A DNA stretch of 36,435 nt from Oscillospiraceae bacterium (lineage in GTDB: Bacteria > Bacillota > Clostridia > Oscillospirales > Oscillospiraceae), in contig JAFSET010000031.1 in assembly GCA_017435615.1 (NCBI GenBank), forward strand, positions 1 to 36,435, given 5' to 3'. The notes under the pieces are model-generated. The model was not told the origin of the DNA and did not search any database. It saw only the letters and a list, made by a program, of their open reading frames with translations. Shown here piece by piece: positions 1 through 8,390 of the stretch. Numbering within the stretch: position 1 is the stretch's first letter; each line of letters opens with the position of its first letter. A program made the translations under genes and the position numbers.

Positions 1-204
1 AAAACAAAAACCTAAAGCGGTGTCATTGCGAACCAGTGACCGTGGTGCTCCGCGCAGCGAATTATAAATTACTATGATTGCCGGGGGCAATCATACCTCA
101 GTTAAAATCACTGGTGTGGCAATCCGTTCTCTTGCAATGCGCAGCATTGCGCCGCCCGCAGGGCGGCAATTTGACATCCTCAACAGCTCAAAAAATAAGA
201 ATTT
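1..204. repeat. Palindromic intergenic repeat, copy 1
   Basis: This stretch matches 23096-23233 almost base for base, from AAAACAAAAACCTAAAGCGG to AAAAAATAAGAATTT. It holds a hairpin with arms CATTGCGAACCAGTG and CACTGGTGTGGCAAT, then smaller hairpins (ATGCGCAGCAT, GCCGCCCGCAGGGCGGC). It is 66 bases longer than the other copy because extra sequence sits in the tip of the first hairpin. The copy may extend left beyond the window. No gene is seen in it. Confidence 0.85.
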
Positions 205-212
205 GAAGATGG

Positions 213-422
213 TCATTTTCTTAACCCGGATTGTATGTGGCTATGAGGGCAAAAGGGATCTTTACAGATGGCACACAGGTCAGAGGTATGCGTATCCAAA
301 CAACACAACATATAATCACACTCATCACAGCAGCACTCTACATTTGGATGCAGACCGTTTCCCATACAGTTTCGCCCCAAGTTGCCAGGTGTCAGGATCG
401 TACCATTCAAATCAATAATCAC
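213..422 (-). CDS. Small Cys-rich protein, unknown function
   Basis: A 69-residue protein with ten cysteines (19, 30, 31, 32, 35, 40, 41, 50, 53, 58), including the cluster ECCCDECDYMLCC. This suggests metal binding, probably zinc. It starts with GTG at 422, chosen because AGGGGAGG lies 7 bases upstream and because a good promoter (TTTACA at 481-476, 17 bases, TATAAT at 458-453) precedes it. There is no signal peptide or membrane segment. It is divergent from the XRE regulator at 532, and the shared intergenic region holds a perfect dyad, so the regulator probably controls it. I recognise no named family. Its reality rests on the ribosome binding site, the promoter and the cysteine pattern. 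Confidence 0.65.
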   Translation of the reverse strand: MIIDLNGTILTPGNLGRNCMGNGLHPNVECCCDECDYMLCCLDTHTSDLCAICKDPFCPHSHIQSGLRK

Positions 423-439
423 AAACTTGCCTCCCCTTC

Positions 440-475
440 TATAGACTTTTAGATTATATAATGTAAAAGTCTATA
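440..475. promoter_or_regulatory. Perfect 12-bp dyad, likely XRE operator
   Basis: TATAGACTTTTA (440-451) and its exact reverse complement TAAAAGTCTATA (464-475) are separated by 12 bases. The dyad lies between the divergent Cys-rich gene and XRE gene and covers the promoter spacer. That is the usual placement for an autoregulated Cro/CI-type operator. Binding is inferred. Confidence 0.6.
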
Positions 476-481
476 TGTAAA
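453..481 (-). promoter_or_regulatory. Promoter of the Cys-rich gene
   Basis: On the minus strand TTTACA (481-476) and TATAAT (458-453) are separated by exactly 17 bases. Both elements overlap the dyad at 440-475, so a bound repressor would block polymerase. Confidence 0.65.
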
Positions 482-531
482 GATCAAAACTAAGATATGA
501 TTTTACAAAATATCCTATGGGAGCATATCTT

Positions 532-738
532 ATGTTAAAATTAGATGTTATTCGAATTTTAGAAGAGCAGGGCAAAACAAAGTACTGGCTGTACAAACAG
601 CTTGGGATGAGCTATCAAAATTTCAGCAGAATGATCAACAACGAAACCAAATCCATCCGCTATGAAAACATAGAAACCATGTGCCTGCTTTTGCATTGCA
701 CTCCCAACGATTTATTGGTATTTTCAGAAGGGGATTAA
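532..738 (+). CDS. Small XRE (Cro/CI-type) DNA-binding regulator
   Basis: A 68-residue protein made of a single helix-turn-helix domain: LYKQLGMSYQNFSRMINNET is the HTH, followed by a helical tail ending LHCTPNDLLVF, typical of the Cro/CI-like XRE family (HTH_26 type). An ATG at 517 is in frame, but 532 is preferred because GGGAG lies 9 bases before it and the family begins MLKLDVIRIL. It has no sensor or dimerisation domain. It is divergent from the Cys-rich gene at 422 and probably binds the dyad between them. The stop codon lies in the loop of a terminator. Confidence 0.85.
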   Translation: MLKLDVIRILEEQGKTKYWLYKQLGMSYQNFSRMINNETKSIRYENIETMCLLLHCTPNDLLVFSEGD

Positions 739-757
739 AATATCCCCTTTATTTTTT
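728..757 (+). terminator. Terminator after XRE gene
   Basis: Stem AAGGGGAT / ATCCCCTT (728-735 with 742-749), then TTATTTTTT. The XRE stop codon TAA is in the loop. Confidence 0.75.
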
Positions 758-800
758 GGAAATGACAGTGTATAATAGTGAAAAAAACGGAGGTCGTATT

Positions 801-2012
801 ATGAATGATCGGCTTATTTTAGAAGCTTCCGCTGTCAAGCGGCTGAATAAGGGCTTTGTCACCGCCTTTGGGTGTGATCCGGAACGGTATTTTTCCGCCC
901 CGGGCCGTACAGAGATCGGCGGCAACCATACGGACCATCAGCGTGGCCGGGTGCTGGCCGGTGCGGTGAATTTGGATACCATTGCCGCGGTTCGCTGCAA
1001 TGGCAGTCATATTATCCGCATCCAGTCGGATAACTATCCCCTGTGCCAGGTGGATGTGTCGGACCTGGAGCCCAGAAAAGAGGAGTACAACACCACCATT
1101 TCCCTGATCCGGGGCGTGGCGGCCCGGTTTGTCCAGTTAGGCTGCAAGATAGAGGGCTTTGATGCCTATGTGACATCCACTGTACTGCCCGGCTCCGGCC
1201 TGTCCTCCTCGGCGGCCTATGAGGTGCTGATCGGCACGATCATCAATCACCTGTTCTTTGACGGCCGTGTTTCCCAGCCGGAGATCGCCATGATCGGTCA
1301 GTATGCGGAAAATGTTTTCTTTGGCAAGCCCTGCGGCCTGATGGATCAGACCGCCTCCGCGGTAGGCAGTATGGTGACCATCGACTTTTTGGACAAGGAC
1401 AATCCGGTCATTGAAAAGGTGGACTTTGATTTTGCCGCCTGCGGCCACGCCCTGTGCATCATCGACACCCGGGCCAGCCACGCCGACCTGACGGACGAGT
1501 ACGCCGCCATTACCGCTGAGCTGAAGGATATCTGTGCCTATTTTGGCAAGCAGGTGCTGACCGAGATCCCGGAGGCAGACTTCATTGCCGCCATCAAGCC
1601 GCTGCGTGAGCAGTGCGGTGACCGGGCGGTGCTGAGAGCGTACCACTTCTACAAGGAAAACGCCCGTGTTCCCAAGCAGGTGGAAGCCCTGAAGCAGGGT
1701 GATTTCAATACCTTCCTGGCCCTTGTGAAGGAAAGCGGCTATTCCTCTTATATGTACTTACAAAATGTGATCCCTGCCGGCTACCGCTCCCATCAGGATG
1801 TGGCGTTGGCCCTGAGCCTGTGTGAGCTGTACCTGGGTGGCCGGGGCGCGTACCGGGTCCACGGCGGCGGCTTTGCCGGAACGGTCCAGGCCTTTGTGCC
1901 TATGGATATTTTGGACAGCTTCCGCAGCGGCATCGACGGCGTTTTGGGTGCCGGTGCCTGCCATGTACTGTCCATCCGCCCCCAGGGCGGCGTAGAAGCC
2001 TTTGCGGAATAA
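801..2012 (+). CDS. galK: Galactokinase
   Basis: A 403-residue GHMP kinase that phosphorylates galactose to galactose 1-phosphate in the cytoplasm, the first committed step of the Leloir pathway. Visible motifs are the galactokinase signature APGRTEIGGNHTDHQ (residues 33-47), the ATP-binding LPGSGLSSSAAYE (about 130) and the C-terminal GGRGAYRVHGGGFAGT. The signature reads GNHTDH where E. coli has GEHTDY; I believe this variant is common in clostridial enzymes. The reading frame is open from 681, but ATG at 801 is the start because CGGAGGT lies just upstream and the N-terminus fits the family. A TATAAT at 771-776 may be the -10 box; no convincing -35 is visible. galT follows 11 bases downstream, so the two form an operon. 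Confidence 0.95.
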   Translation: MNDRLILEASAVKRLNKGFVTAFGCDPERYFSAPGRTEIGGNHTDHQRGRVLAGAVNLDTIAAVRCNGSHIIRIQSDNYPLCQVDVSDLEPRKEEYNTTISLIRGVAARFVQLGCKIEGFDAYVTSTVLPGSGLSSSAAYEVLIGTIINHLFFDGRVSQPEIAMIGQYAENVFFGKPCGLMDQTASAVGSMVTIDFLDKDNPVIEKVDFDFAACGHALCIIDTRASHADLTDEYAAITAELKDICAYFGKQVLTEIPEADFIAAIKPLREQCGDRAVLRAYHFYKENARVPKQVEALKQGDFNTFLALVKESGYSSYMYLQNVIPAGYRSHQDVALALSLCELYLGGRGAYRVHGGGFAGTVQAFVPMDILDSFRSGIDGVLGAGACHVLSIRPQGGVEAFAE

Positions 2013-2023
2013 GGAGAAAGACT

Positions 2024-3514
2024 ATGCAAATTGAAACACTGATCGACTCCTTGGTTTCCTATGGTATGAACAAGGGCTTGGTTTTGCCTGAGGATCACAC
2101 CGTTTTGCTGAACAAGCTGCTGGAGGCACTGTCCCTGGACAGCTACGAGCCGTCCCATGAGCCCCAGTCTGAGGACCTGGAGGAGATCCTGGCAGGTATT
2201 TTGGATTATGCTGTGGAAAAGGGCCTGTGCGGTGATGATATCACCTCCCGGGACCTGTTCGACACCAAGCTTATGGGCATCCTGACCCCCATGCCCCGGG
2301 AGGTCATTGCCATTTTCCGGGAGCTGTATGCCCAGGACCCGGTGAAGGCTACCGACTGGTACTACAAATTCAGCTGTGACACCGATTACATCCGCCGCTA
2401 CCGCATTGCCAAGGATCTGCGCTGGAAGTATGACAGTCCCTACGGCCTGATGGATATCACCGTGAATTTGAGCAAGCCGGAGAAAGACCCCAAGGCCATT
2501 GCGGCGGCCAAGCTGGCCCCCCAGGGTGGTTACCCCAAATGCCAGCTTTGCGTGGAAAACGAAGGCTATGCCGGCAGAATGAACCATCCTCCCCGGCAAA
2601 ACCACCGGATCATTCCCATCACCGTCGATGGCAGCCCCTGGTGTTTGCAGTACTCCCCCTATGTGTACTATAACGAGCACTGCATCGTCTTTAATCGGGA
2701 GCACATCCCCATGAAGATCGACCGGGCAGCATTCCGAAAGCTGTTAAGCTTTGTGGAGCAGTTCCCCCACTATTTTGTCGGTTCCAATGCGGACCTGCCC
2801 ATTGTAGGCGGTTCAATCTTGAGCCACGAGCATTTCCAGGGCGGTCACTATACCTTTGCGATGGAAACCGCACCGGTAGAGAAGGAAGTCTCCTTCCCCG
2901 GCTTTGCGGATGTGCGCTCCGGCATCGTCCACTGGCCTATGAGCGTCATTCGTCTGACTGCCGCCGATCCGGAGCGTTTGGTGGAGCTTGCGGATAAGAT
3001 CCTCACCGCCTGGAGAGGCTATTCCGATGAAAGTGCTGAGATTTTGGCCTTCACCGGTGACGAACCCCATAACACCATCACCCCCATTGCCCGGCGCAGA
3101 GGGGAAGATTTCGAGCTGGACCTGGTACTGCGGAACAACCGCACCACCGAAGCGCATCCTCTGGGCCTGTTTCATCCCCACGCCGATAAGCACCATATCA
3201 AGAAGGAGAACATCGGCTTGATCGAGGTTATGGGCCTTGCGGTGCTGCCCAGCCGGCTGAAAAAGGAACTGCAGCAGCTTGCCCAAGCCATTGTGGCCGG
3301 AGAGGACCTTGCCCAAAATGAGGTACTGAGCAAGCACGCTGCCTGGGTAGAGCAGTTAAAGTCCCGGTTTACATTTACCGAGGAAAACGCCTGGGATATC
3401 CTGCTTCAGGAAACCGGCCATGTTTTCTCCCAGGTTTTGGAGGACGCTGGCGTCTTCAAGTGCACCGAAGAAGGCCGTGCCGCCTTCCTGCGTTTTGTAG
3501 CGGCAGTAGAATAA
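2024..3514 (+). CDS. galT: UDP-glucose--hexose-1-phosphate uridylyltransferase, class II
   Basis: A 496-residue cytoplasmic enzyme that exchanges galactose 1-phosphate with UDP-glucose to give UDP-galactose and glucose 1-phosphate. Length and sequence fit the Gram-positive class II GalT family rather than the shorter E. coli type. The HEHFQGGHY motif (about residue 268) holds the family's active-site histidines, and CQLCVENEGYAGR (about 177) is also characteristic. Start at 2024 follows AAGGAGAAAGACT. It is co-transcribed with galK and ends at a strong terminator. No galE or transporter is in the window. Confidence 0.95.
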   Translation: MQIETLIDSLVSYGMNKGLVLPEDHTVLLNKLLEALSLDSYEPSHEPQSEDLEEILAGILDYAVEKGLCGDDITSRDLFDTKLMGILTPMPREVIAIFRELYAQDPVKATDWYYKFSCDTDYIRRYRIAKDLRWKYDSPYGLMDITVNLSKPEKDPKAIAAAKLAPQGGYPKCQLCVENEGYAGRMNHPPRQNHRIIPITVDGSPWCLQYSPYVYYNEHCIVFNREHIPMKIDRAAFRKLLSFVEQFPHYFVGSNADLPIVGGSILSHEHFQGGHYTFAMETAPVEKEVSFPGFADVRSGIVHWPMSVIRLTAADPERLVELADKILTAWRGYSDESAEILAFTGDEPHNTITPIARRRGEDFELDLVLRNNRTTEAHPLGLFHPHADKHHIKKENIGLIEVMGLAVLPSRLKKELQQLAQAIVAGEDLAQNEVLSKHAAWVEQLKSRFTFTEENAWDILLQETGHVFSQVLEDAGVFKCTEEGRAAFLRFVAAVE

Positions 3515-3525
3515 TTTGCATAGTT

Positions 3526-3562
3526 AAAAGGCGTGTTGCTAATCGTAAGCAACACGCCTTTT
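3526..3562 (+). terminator. Terminator after galKT
   Basis: A perfect 15-bp stem, AAAAGGCGTGTTGCT with AGCAACACGCCTTTT, loop of 7 bases, ending in a T run. Confidence 0.9.
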
Positions 3563-3571
3563 TATACCATA

Positions 3572-3645
3572 AAGCTTGCAAAGCAAATCACACTATGCAA
3601 AGCATAATAAAACTGCTTGGCAATATCACTCGCCGCCAGGCGAAT
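3572..3645. repeat. Three short palindromes in tandem
   Basis: GCTTgcaAAGC, ATGCaaaGCAT and TCGCCgccaGGCGA occur in a row, separated by A-rich spacers. They lie between the galT terminator and the 3' end of gdhA. This may be a small mobile palindromic element or the gdhA termination region; it has no gene. Confidence 0.4.
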
Positions 3646-3654
3646 AAAACTATG

Positions 3655-5112
<1,458 letters not shown>

Positions 5113-5188
5113 TTAATATCCTTGTTTTTGCGGTAAAACAACCTAAAATACGCCAGTTTTTTTATTATCCCTGCATTTTATGAAGGTG

Positions 5189-5216
5189 TTGCATTTTGGA
5201 GCAGATGTGATAAAAT
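5189..5216 (+). promoter_or_regulatory. Promoter of PHP gene
   Basis: TTGCAT (5189-5194), 16 bases, TAAAAT (5211-5216), followed by a GGGGGG ribosome binding site at 5226-5231. Confidence 0.55.
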
Positions 5217-5237
5217 GTAAAAAAAGGGGGGATCGAT

Positions 5238-6038
5238 ACGGAATATATCCTTGATCACGATCTGCATATCCATTCTTATATGTCTGCCTGTTCCCGTGAT
5301 CTGGAGCAGAACCCTCAGACCATACTCCGGTATGCGGTGGAAAACGGCCTGAAAACCGTCTGCGTCACCGACCATTTTTGGGATGAAGCCCAGGGCAGCG
5401 GCGCACCTTGTTATGGGGAGGAAAATCTGCTGGAAAAGGCCAACACGCTGGGACCGCTGCCCCAGCAGGAGGGAATTCGGTTCCTCTACGGTGTGGAAAC
5501 GGAAATGGACCGGAATATGAAGCTGGGCCTTCACCGGGATCACTTTGATATTCCGGGTTTTATCGTCATCCCCACCACCCACCTGAATATGATGGGCCTG
5601 ACCCTGAATGAGCAGGAGGGCAGCTCCGCTGAAAGCAGAGCAAGGCTGTGGGTCCGGCGGCTGGAGGCGGTGCTTTCCATGGACCTGCCTTTTCACAAAG
5701 TAGGCATTGCCCACCTGACCTGCACCACCATGGCCCACTGGTCCCGGGAAACGGAGTTAGAGATCTACCGCAGGATTCCGGAAAGTGCCATGTGGGAGCT
5801 GATGACCCAGGCGGCGCAGGTAGGCGTCGGTATCGAGCTGAACGCCTGCTCCATGATGTACGCCCCGGAGGAAGCGGATGTGATCCTGAAGGTCTACCGC
5901 ATTGCCAGGGAATGTGGCTGCAAATTCTACTGCGGCAGTGATGCCCACCATCCCAGGGGCCTGCAGGTTGCCCCGGCCCTGTTCCAAAAGGCTATCGATG
6001 CGCTGGGCCTGACGGAAGAAGACAAGTACCTGTTCTGA
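5238..6038 (+). CDS. PHP-domain phosphoesterase, histidinol-phosphatase type; ACG in place of start codon
   Basis: A 266-residue metal-dependent phosphoesterase of the PHP superfamily. The metal ligands are seen in order: HIHS near the N-terminus, VTDHFWD, GVETEM, PTTHLN, and CGSDAHHP near the C-terminus. The first ATG (5280) lies after HIHS and would remove two metal-binding histidines. The frame is open back to 5214, and the only codon correctly spaced from GGGGGG (5226-5231) is ACG at 5238, giving xEYILDHDLHIHSYMS. That suggests an ATG changed to ACG. ACG can start translation weakly, so the gene may be expressed poorly rather than dead. Substrate is unknown; histidinol phosphate is only one option, and no his genes are near. 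Confidence 0.8.
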   Translation, partial: TEYILDHDLHIHSYMSACSRDLEQNPQTILRYAVENGLKTVCVTDHFWDEAQGSGAPCYGEENLLEKANTLGPLPQQEGIRFLYGVETEMDRNMKLGLHRDHFDIPGFIVIPTTHLNMMGLTLNEQEGSSAESRARLWVRRLEAVLSMDLPFHKVGIAHLTCTTMAHWSRETELEIYRRIPESAMWELMTQAAQVGVGIELNACSMMYAPEEADVILKVYRIARECGCKFYCGSDAHHPRGLQVAPALFQKAIDALGLTEEDKYLF

Positions 6039-6050
6039 AACTTCATAAAA

Positions 6051-6093
6051 CGACAGTTCGAAACCATCCTGTCGGTAAAAACAAAACTATGGA
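6051..6093 (+). ncRNA. preQ1 riboswitch aptamer (class I type)
   Basis: Stem CGACAG / CTGTCG (6051-6056 with 6069-6074) encloses a loop beginning TTC and containing CCAT (6064-6067). The A-rich tail GTAAAAACAAAACTATGG follows, and its ATGG (6089-6092) can pair with the loop CCAT as an H-type pseudoknot. This is the preQ1-I plan. It lies directly before queT, a queuosine-precursor transporter gene, as expected for this riboswitch. The class is assigned by eye. Confidence 0.75.
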
Positions 6094-6095
6094 AA

Positions 6096-6124
6096 GGATG
6101 GGTGCAGATTTTGCACCCTTTTTT
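6096..6124 (+). terminator. Riboswitch expression platform: terminator
   Basis: GGGTGCA (6100-6106) pairs with TGCACCC (6112-6118), then six T. GGATGG (6096-6101) is complementary to CCATCC (6064-6069) in the aptamer loop, so anti-terminator pairing and the preQ1-bound pseudoknot exclude each other. Ligand should therefore end transcription before queT. Confidence 0.75.
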
Positions 6125-6131
6125 ACGCATT

Positions 6132-6632
6132 ATGAAAAACACAACAAAAATTTTGACCCATAGCGCCCTGATCGGAAGTCTGTATGTGGTACTGACTCTG
6201 TTTCAAAACATCATGTTCCCGGAGTCTACCTCCTACGCTATCCAGTTCCGGGCATCGGAAGCCCTGTGCGTGCTGGCGTTTTTTACGCCGGCGGCGGTTT
6301 TTGGCCTGACGGTAGGCTGCCTGCTGTTTAACCTGACCTACGCGGTCGGTCCTTTGGATATCATCCTGGGACCTTTGGCAACTTTGCTGGCAGCAGGCGG
6401 TATGTACCTGACCCGGAATTGGAAGATCAAACGCTTTCCCTTGCTGGGACTGCTGCTGCCGGGCGTGTTTAACGGGCTGCTGGTAGGTCTTTCTTTAAGC
6501 ATTTATATTGGCGGCGGTTTTTGGCTCAACGCCCTGTATGTTGCCATTGGCGAATGGGCCGTGCTGCTGACTCTGGGTACAGCCCTTTATTATGCTATTT
6601 CCCACAGAGATCTGCAAAAGCGGATATTTTGA
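6132..6632 (+). CDS. queT: QueT family queuosine-precursor transporter
   Basis: A 166-residue integral membrane protein with about five hydrophobic segments, including LIGSLYVVLTLF, ASEALCVLAFFTPAAVFGLTVG, LGLLLPGVFNGLLVGL and WAVLLTLGTALYYA. Length and the QFRASEALCVLAFF stretch fit QueT (DUF988), thought to be the substrate-specific part of an ECF-type importer for queuosine precursors. The preQ1-type riboswitch just upstream supports this. ATG at 6132 is chosen from the family N-terminus; no clear ribosome binding site precedes it, and a GTG at 6102 inside the terminator hairpin is a possible alternative. DUF2156 and GNAT genes follow closely. Confidence 0.85.
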   Translation: MKNTTKILTHSALIGSLYVVLTLFQNIMFPESTSYAIQFRASEALCVLAFFTPAAVFGLTVGCLLFNLTYAVGPLDIILGPLATLLAAGGMYLTRNWKIKRFPLLGLLLPGVFNGLLVGLSLSIYIGGGFWLNALYVAIGEWAVLLTLGTALYYAISHRDLQKRIF

Positions 6633-6672
6633 AGATTTTTACAAACAGTAATAGAAAAAAGGATGGGAAACT

Positions 6673-7584
6673 ATGATCAATTTTGAACCCATTACCCTGA
6701 ACCACCGGCAGCACTATCTTTCTTGCCTTCAGGAGGCTCCGGAACGGGGCTGTGAGTACAGCTTTACCAATTTGTTTTTGTGGGGCAGGCAGAAAATGGC
6801 CTTTGTCTGCGGCAATGTGGTGGTATTTTCCCAGTATAACCGAAAAAGCGTCTACCTGTTTCCTGTAGGCAGTGGTGATCTGAAAGCCACAGTGGATCGT
6901 ATCATAGAAGATGCGGCCCAGCGTGGGATCCCCTGCCGGATCGTAGGCCTGACGAAAGCGGATCAGGAACGGCTGCAAACCCTGTATCCCGGAAACTTCC
7001 GTTTTCATACGGACCGGGACAGCTTTGACTATGTTTACGGTATCCACGAGCTGGCAGAACTGAAGGGCCGGAAGTATCAGCGTAAGCGCAACCATCTGAA
7101 CCGGTTTTATCAGGAGCACCCGGATTACGCCTTTGTCCCCATCACCGAAGAAAATCTGCCCCAGGTCCGGCAGTTGGTGCAGACCTGGTACGACCAGCAT
7201 CTGCAGGAAGACCCCACAGCGGATTACCAGATGGAACAGGCGGCGATCTTTAAGGCGCTGGAGCATATGCAGGCGTTGTCCGCCCAGGGGCTTTTGCTGT
7301 ATACGGAAGGTCAGCCGGTGGCCATGTGCCTGGGCAGCCGCCTGTCGGAGCAGACCTTTGATGTGCATTTTGAAAAGGCCCTGCAGCACTACGAGGGCGG
7401 CTATGCCGCCATCAATCAGGCCTTTGCCCGGAGTCTTCGTGAGCAGTACCCACAGCTAAGCTTTTTGAACCGGGAGGATGACATGGGATTGGAGGGGCTG
7501 CGCAAGGCAAAGCTGTCCTATAACCCGGAAAAGCTCCTGGAAAAATACTGGGCGTGCCTGTTGGAGGACGGCTATGATTATTGA
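6673..7584 (+). CDS. DUF2156 protein, GNAT-like fold
   Basis: A 303-residue soluble protein of the DUF2156 family, related to the C-terminal aminoacyl-transferase domain of MprF-type enzymes but with no membrane part. Typical features are the N-terminal EYSFTNLFLW, the central KYQRKRNHLNRF, GGYAAINQAFA and the C-terminal FLNREDDMGLEGLRKAKLSYNP. The family adopts two tandem GNAT folds; the substrate here is unknown. ATG at 6673 follows AAGGATGGGAAACT. It overlaps the next gene by 11 bases, so the two are translationally coupled and probably act together. Confidence 0.85.
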   Translation: MINFEPITLNHRQHYLSCLQEAPERGCEYSFTNLFLWGRQKMAFVCGNVVVFSQYNRKSVYLFPVGSGDLKATVDRIIEDAAQRGIPCRIVGLTKADQERLQTLYPGNFRFHTDRDSFDYVYGIHELAELKGRKYQRKRNHLNRFYQEHPDYAFVPITEENLPQVRQLVQTWYDQHLQEDPTADYQMEQAAIFKALEHMQALSAQGLLLYTEGQPVAMCLGSRLSEQTFDVHFEKALQHYEGGYAAINQAFARSLREQYPQLSFLNREDDMGLEGLRKAKLSYNPEKLLEKYWACLLEDGYDY

Positions 7585-8323
7585 TAATCCCAAATTAGAG
7601 CATATCGCAGGCCTGCGGCAGCTTTGGAAGCAGGCCTTTGGGGACAGTGACGAATATTTGGATCTGTTTTTTGAGACCGGCTTTTCCTGTGACCGGTGCT
7701 TCTGCATCTGCCTGGAAGACCGGCCTGTGGCAGCGGTGTACACCTTTGACTGCCGGTGGCAGGAAAAGAACGTGGCCTATCTTTACGCTCTGGCGGTGGA
7801 GGAGCAGCACCGGGGCCGGGGTCTTTCCCGGCTGCTTTTGACCGATGTCCACGGAAAGCTGCAAAGCGCAGGCTATGCCGGTGCCGTCTTGGAGCCGGCA
7901 TCTGATTGGCTGGCCCAGTACTATGCCACCATGGGCTACCGGCCCTGCGGCGGCAGACAGCAGATCACGGCCTGTGCCGGCGGAAAGGCGGAGCCTGTGC
8001 AGGAGCTGGGTGTGCTTGGCTACGAGCAGAACAGAAAGGCACTGCTGCCGGACGGTGGCGTGGAGCAGACCGGCGCGGTTACCCGGCTTTTGCAGCGGTA
8101 CGCTGCCCTTTACGGCGGCGAAGACTTTGTGGCGGCGGTATCCAGGCAGGCGCCGGAGGTTTTGGAATATTTGGGTGACCGGGCGAAGCTTCCCGGCCTT
8201 TTAAAGGCCTTGCATATGGAGCAGGCCCAGGTCCGCTTGCCGGGACCGGAGCCTACTGCCATGTATTTGGATTTTGCGGGAAACAGGGAGGTTCCCACCT
8301 ATTTTGGTCTTCCTATGGATTAA
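7574..8323 (+). CDS. GNAT family N-acetyltransferase
   Basis: A 249-residue protein. The acetyl-CoA-binding motif A is AYLYALAVEEQHRGRGLSRLLL (R/Q-x-x-G-x-G/A form), followed by the motif B region AVLEPASDWLAQYYATMGYRP. The second half is not a recognised domain and probably gives substrate specificity. The start is ATG at 7574, overlapping the DUF2156 stop by 11 bases. A longer frame from 7478 is rejected because it overlaps DUF2156 by more than 100 bases and adds non-family sequence. Substrate unknown. Confidence 0.85.
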   Translation: MIIDNPKLEHIAGLRQLWKQAFGDSDEYLDLFFETGFSCDRCFCICLEDRPVAAVYTFDCRWQEKNVAYLYALAVEEQHRGRGLSRLLLTDVHGKLQSAGYAGAVLEPASDWLAQYYATMGYRPCGGRQQITACAGGKAEPVQELGVLGYEQNRKALLPDGGVEQTGAVTRLLQRYAALYGGEDFVAAVSRQAPEVLEYLGDRAKLPGLLKALHMEQAQVRLPGPEPTAMYLDFAGNREVPTYFGLPMD

Positions 8324-8331
8324 ATGTCATA

Positions 8332-8360
8332 TTGCGTTATATGAAAAATTATGATATGAT
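8332..8360 (+). promoter_or_regulatory. Promoter of zinc-ribbon membrane protein gene
   Basis: TTGCGT (8332-8337), 17 bases, TATGAT (8355-8360), 30 bases before the ATG at 8391. Confidence 0.6.
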
Positions 8361-8390
8361 CAGCTTATCCAAGAAAGAGAGGGAAACAAC

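Noticed and set aside
74-418. A 114-codon plus-strand open frame at the window start
   Set aside because: Most of it is palindromic repeat sequence shared with 23096-23233, and the rest is antisense to the Cys-rich gene.
1793-2704. A 303-codon minus-strand frame across galK and galT
   Set aside because: It spans two real genes in antisense and has no recognisable product.
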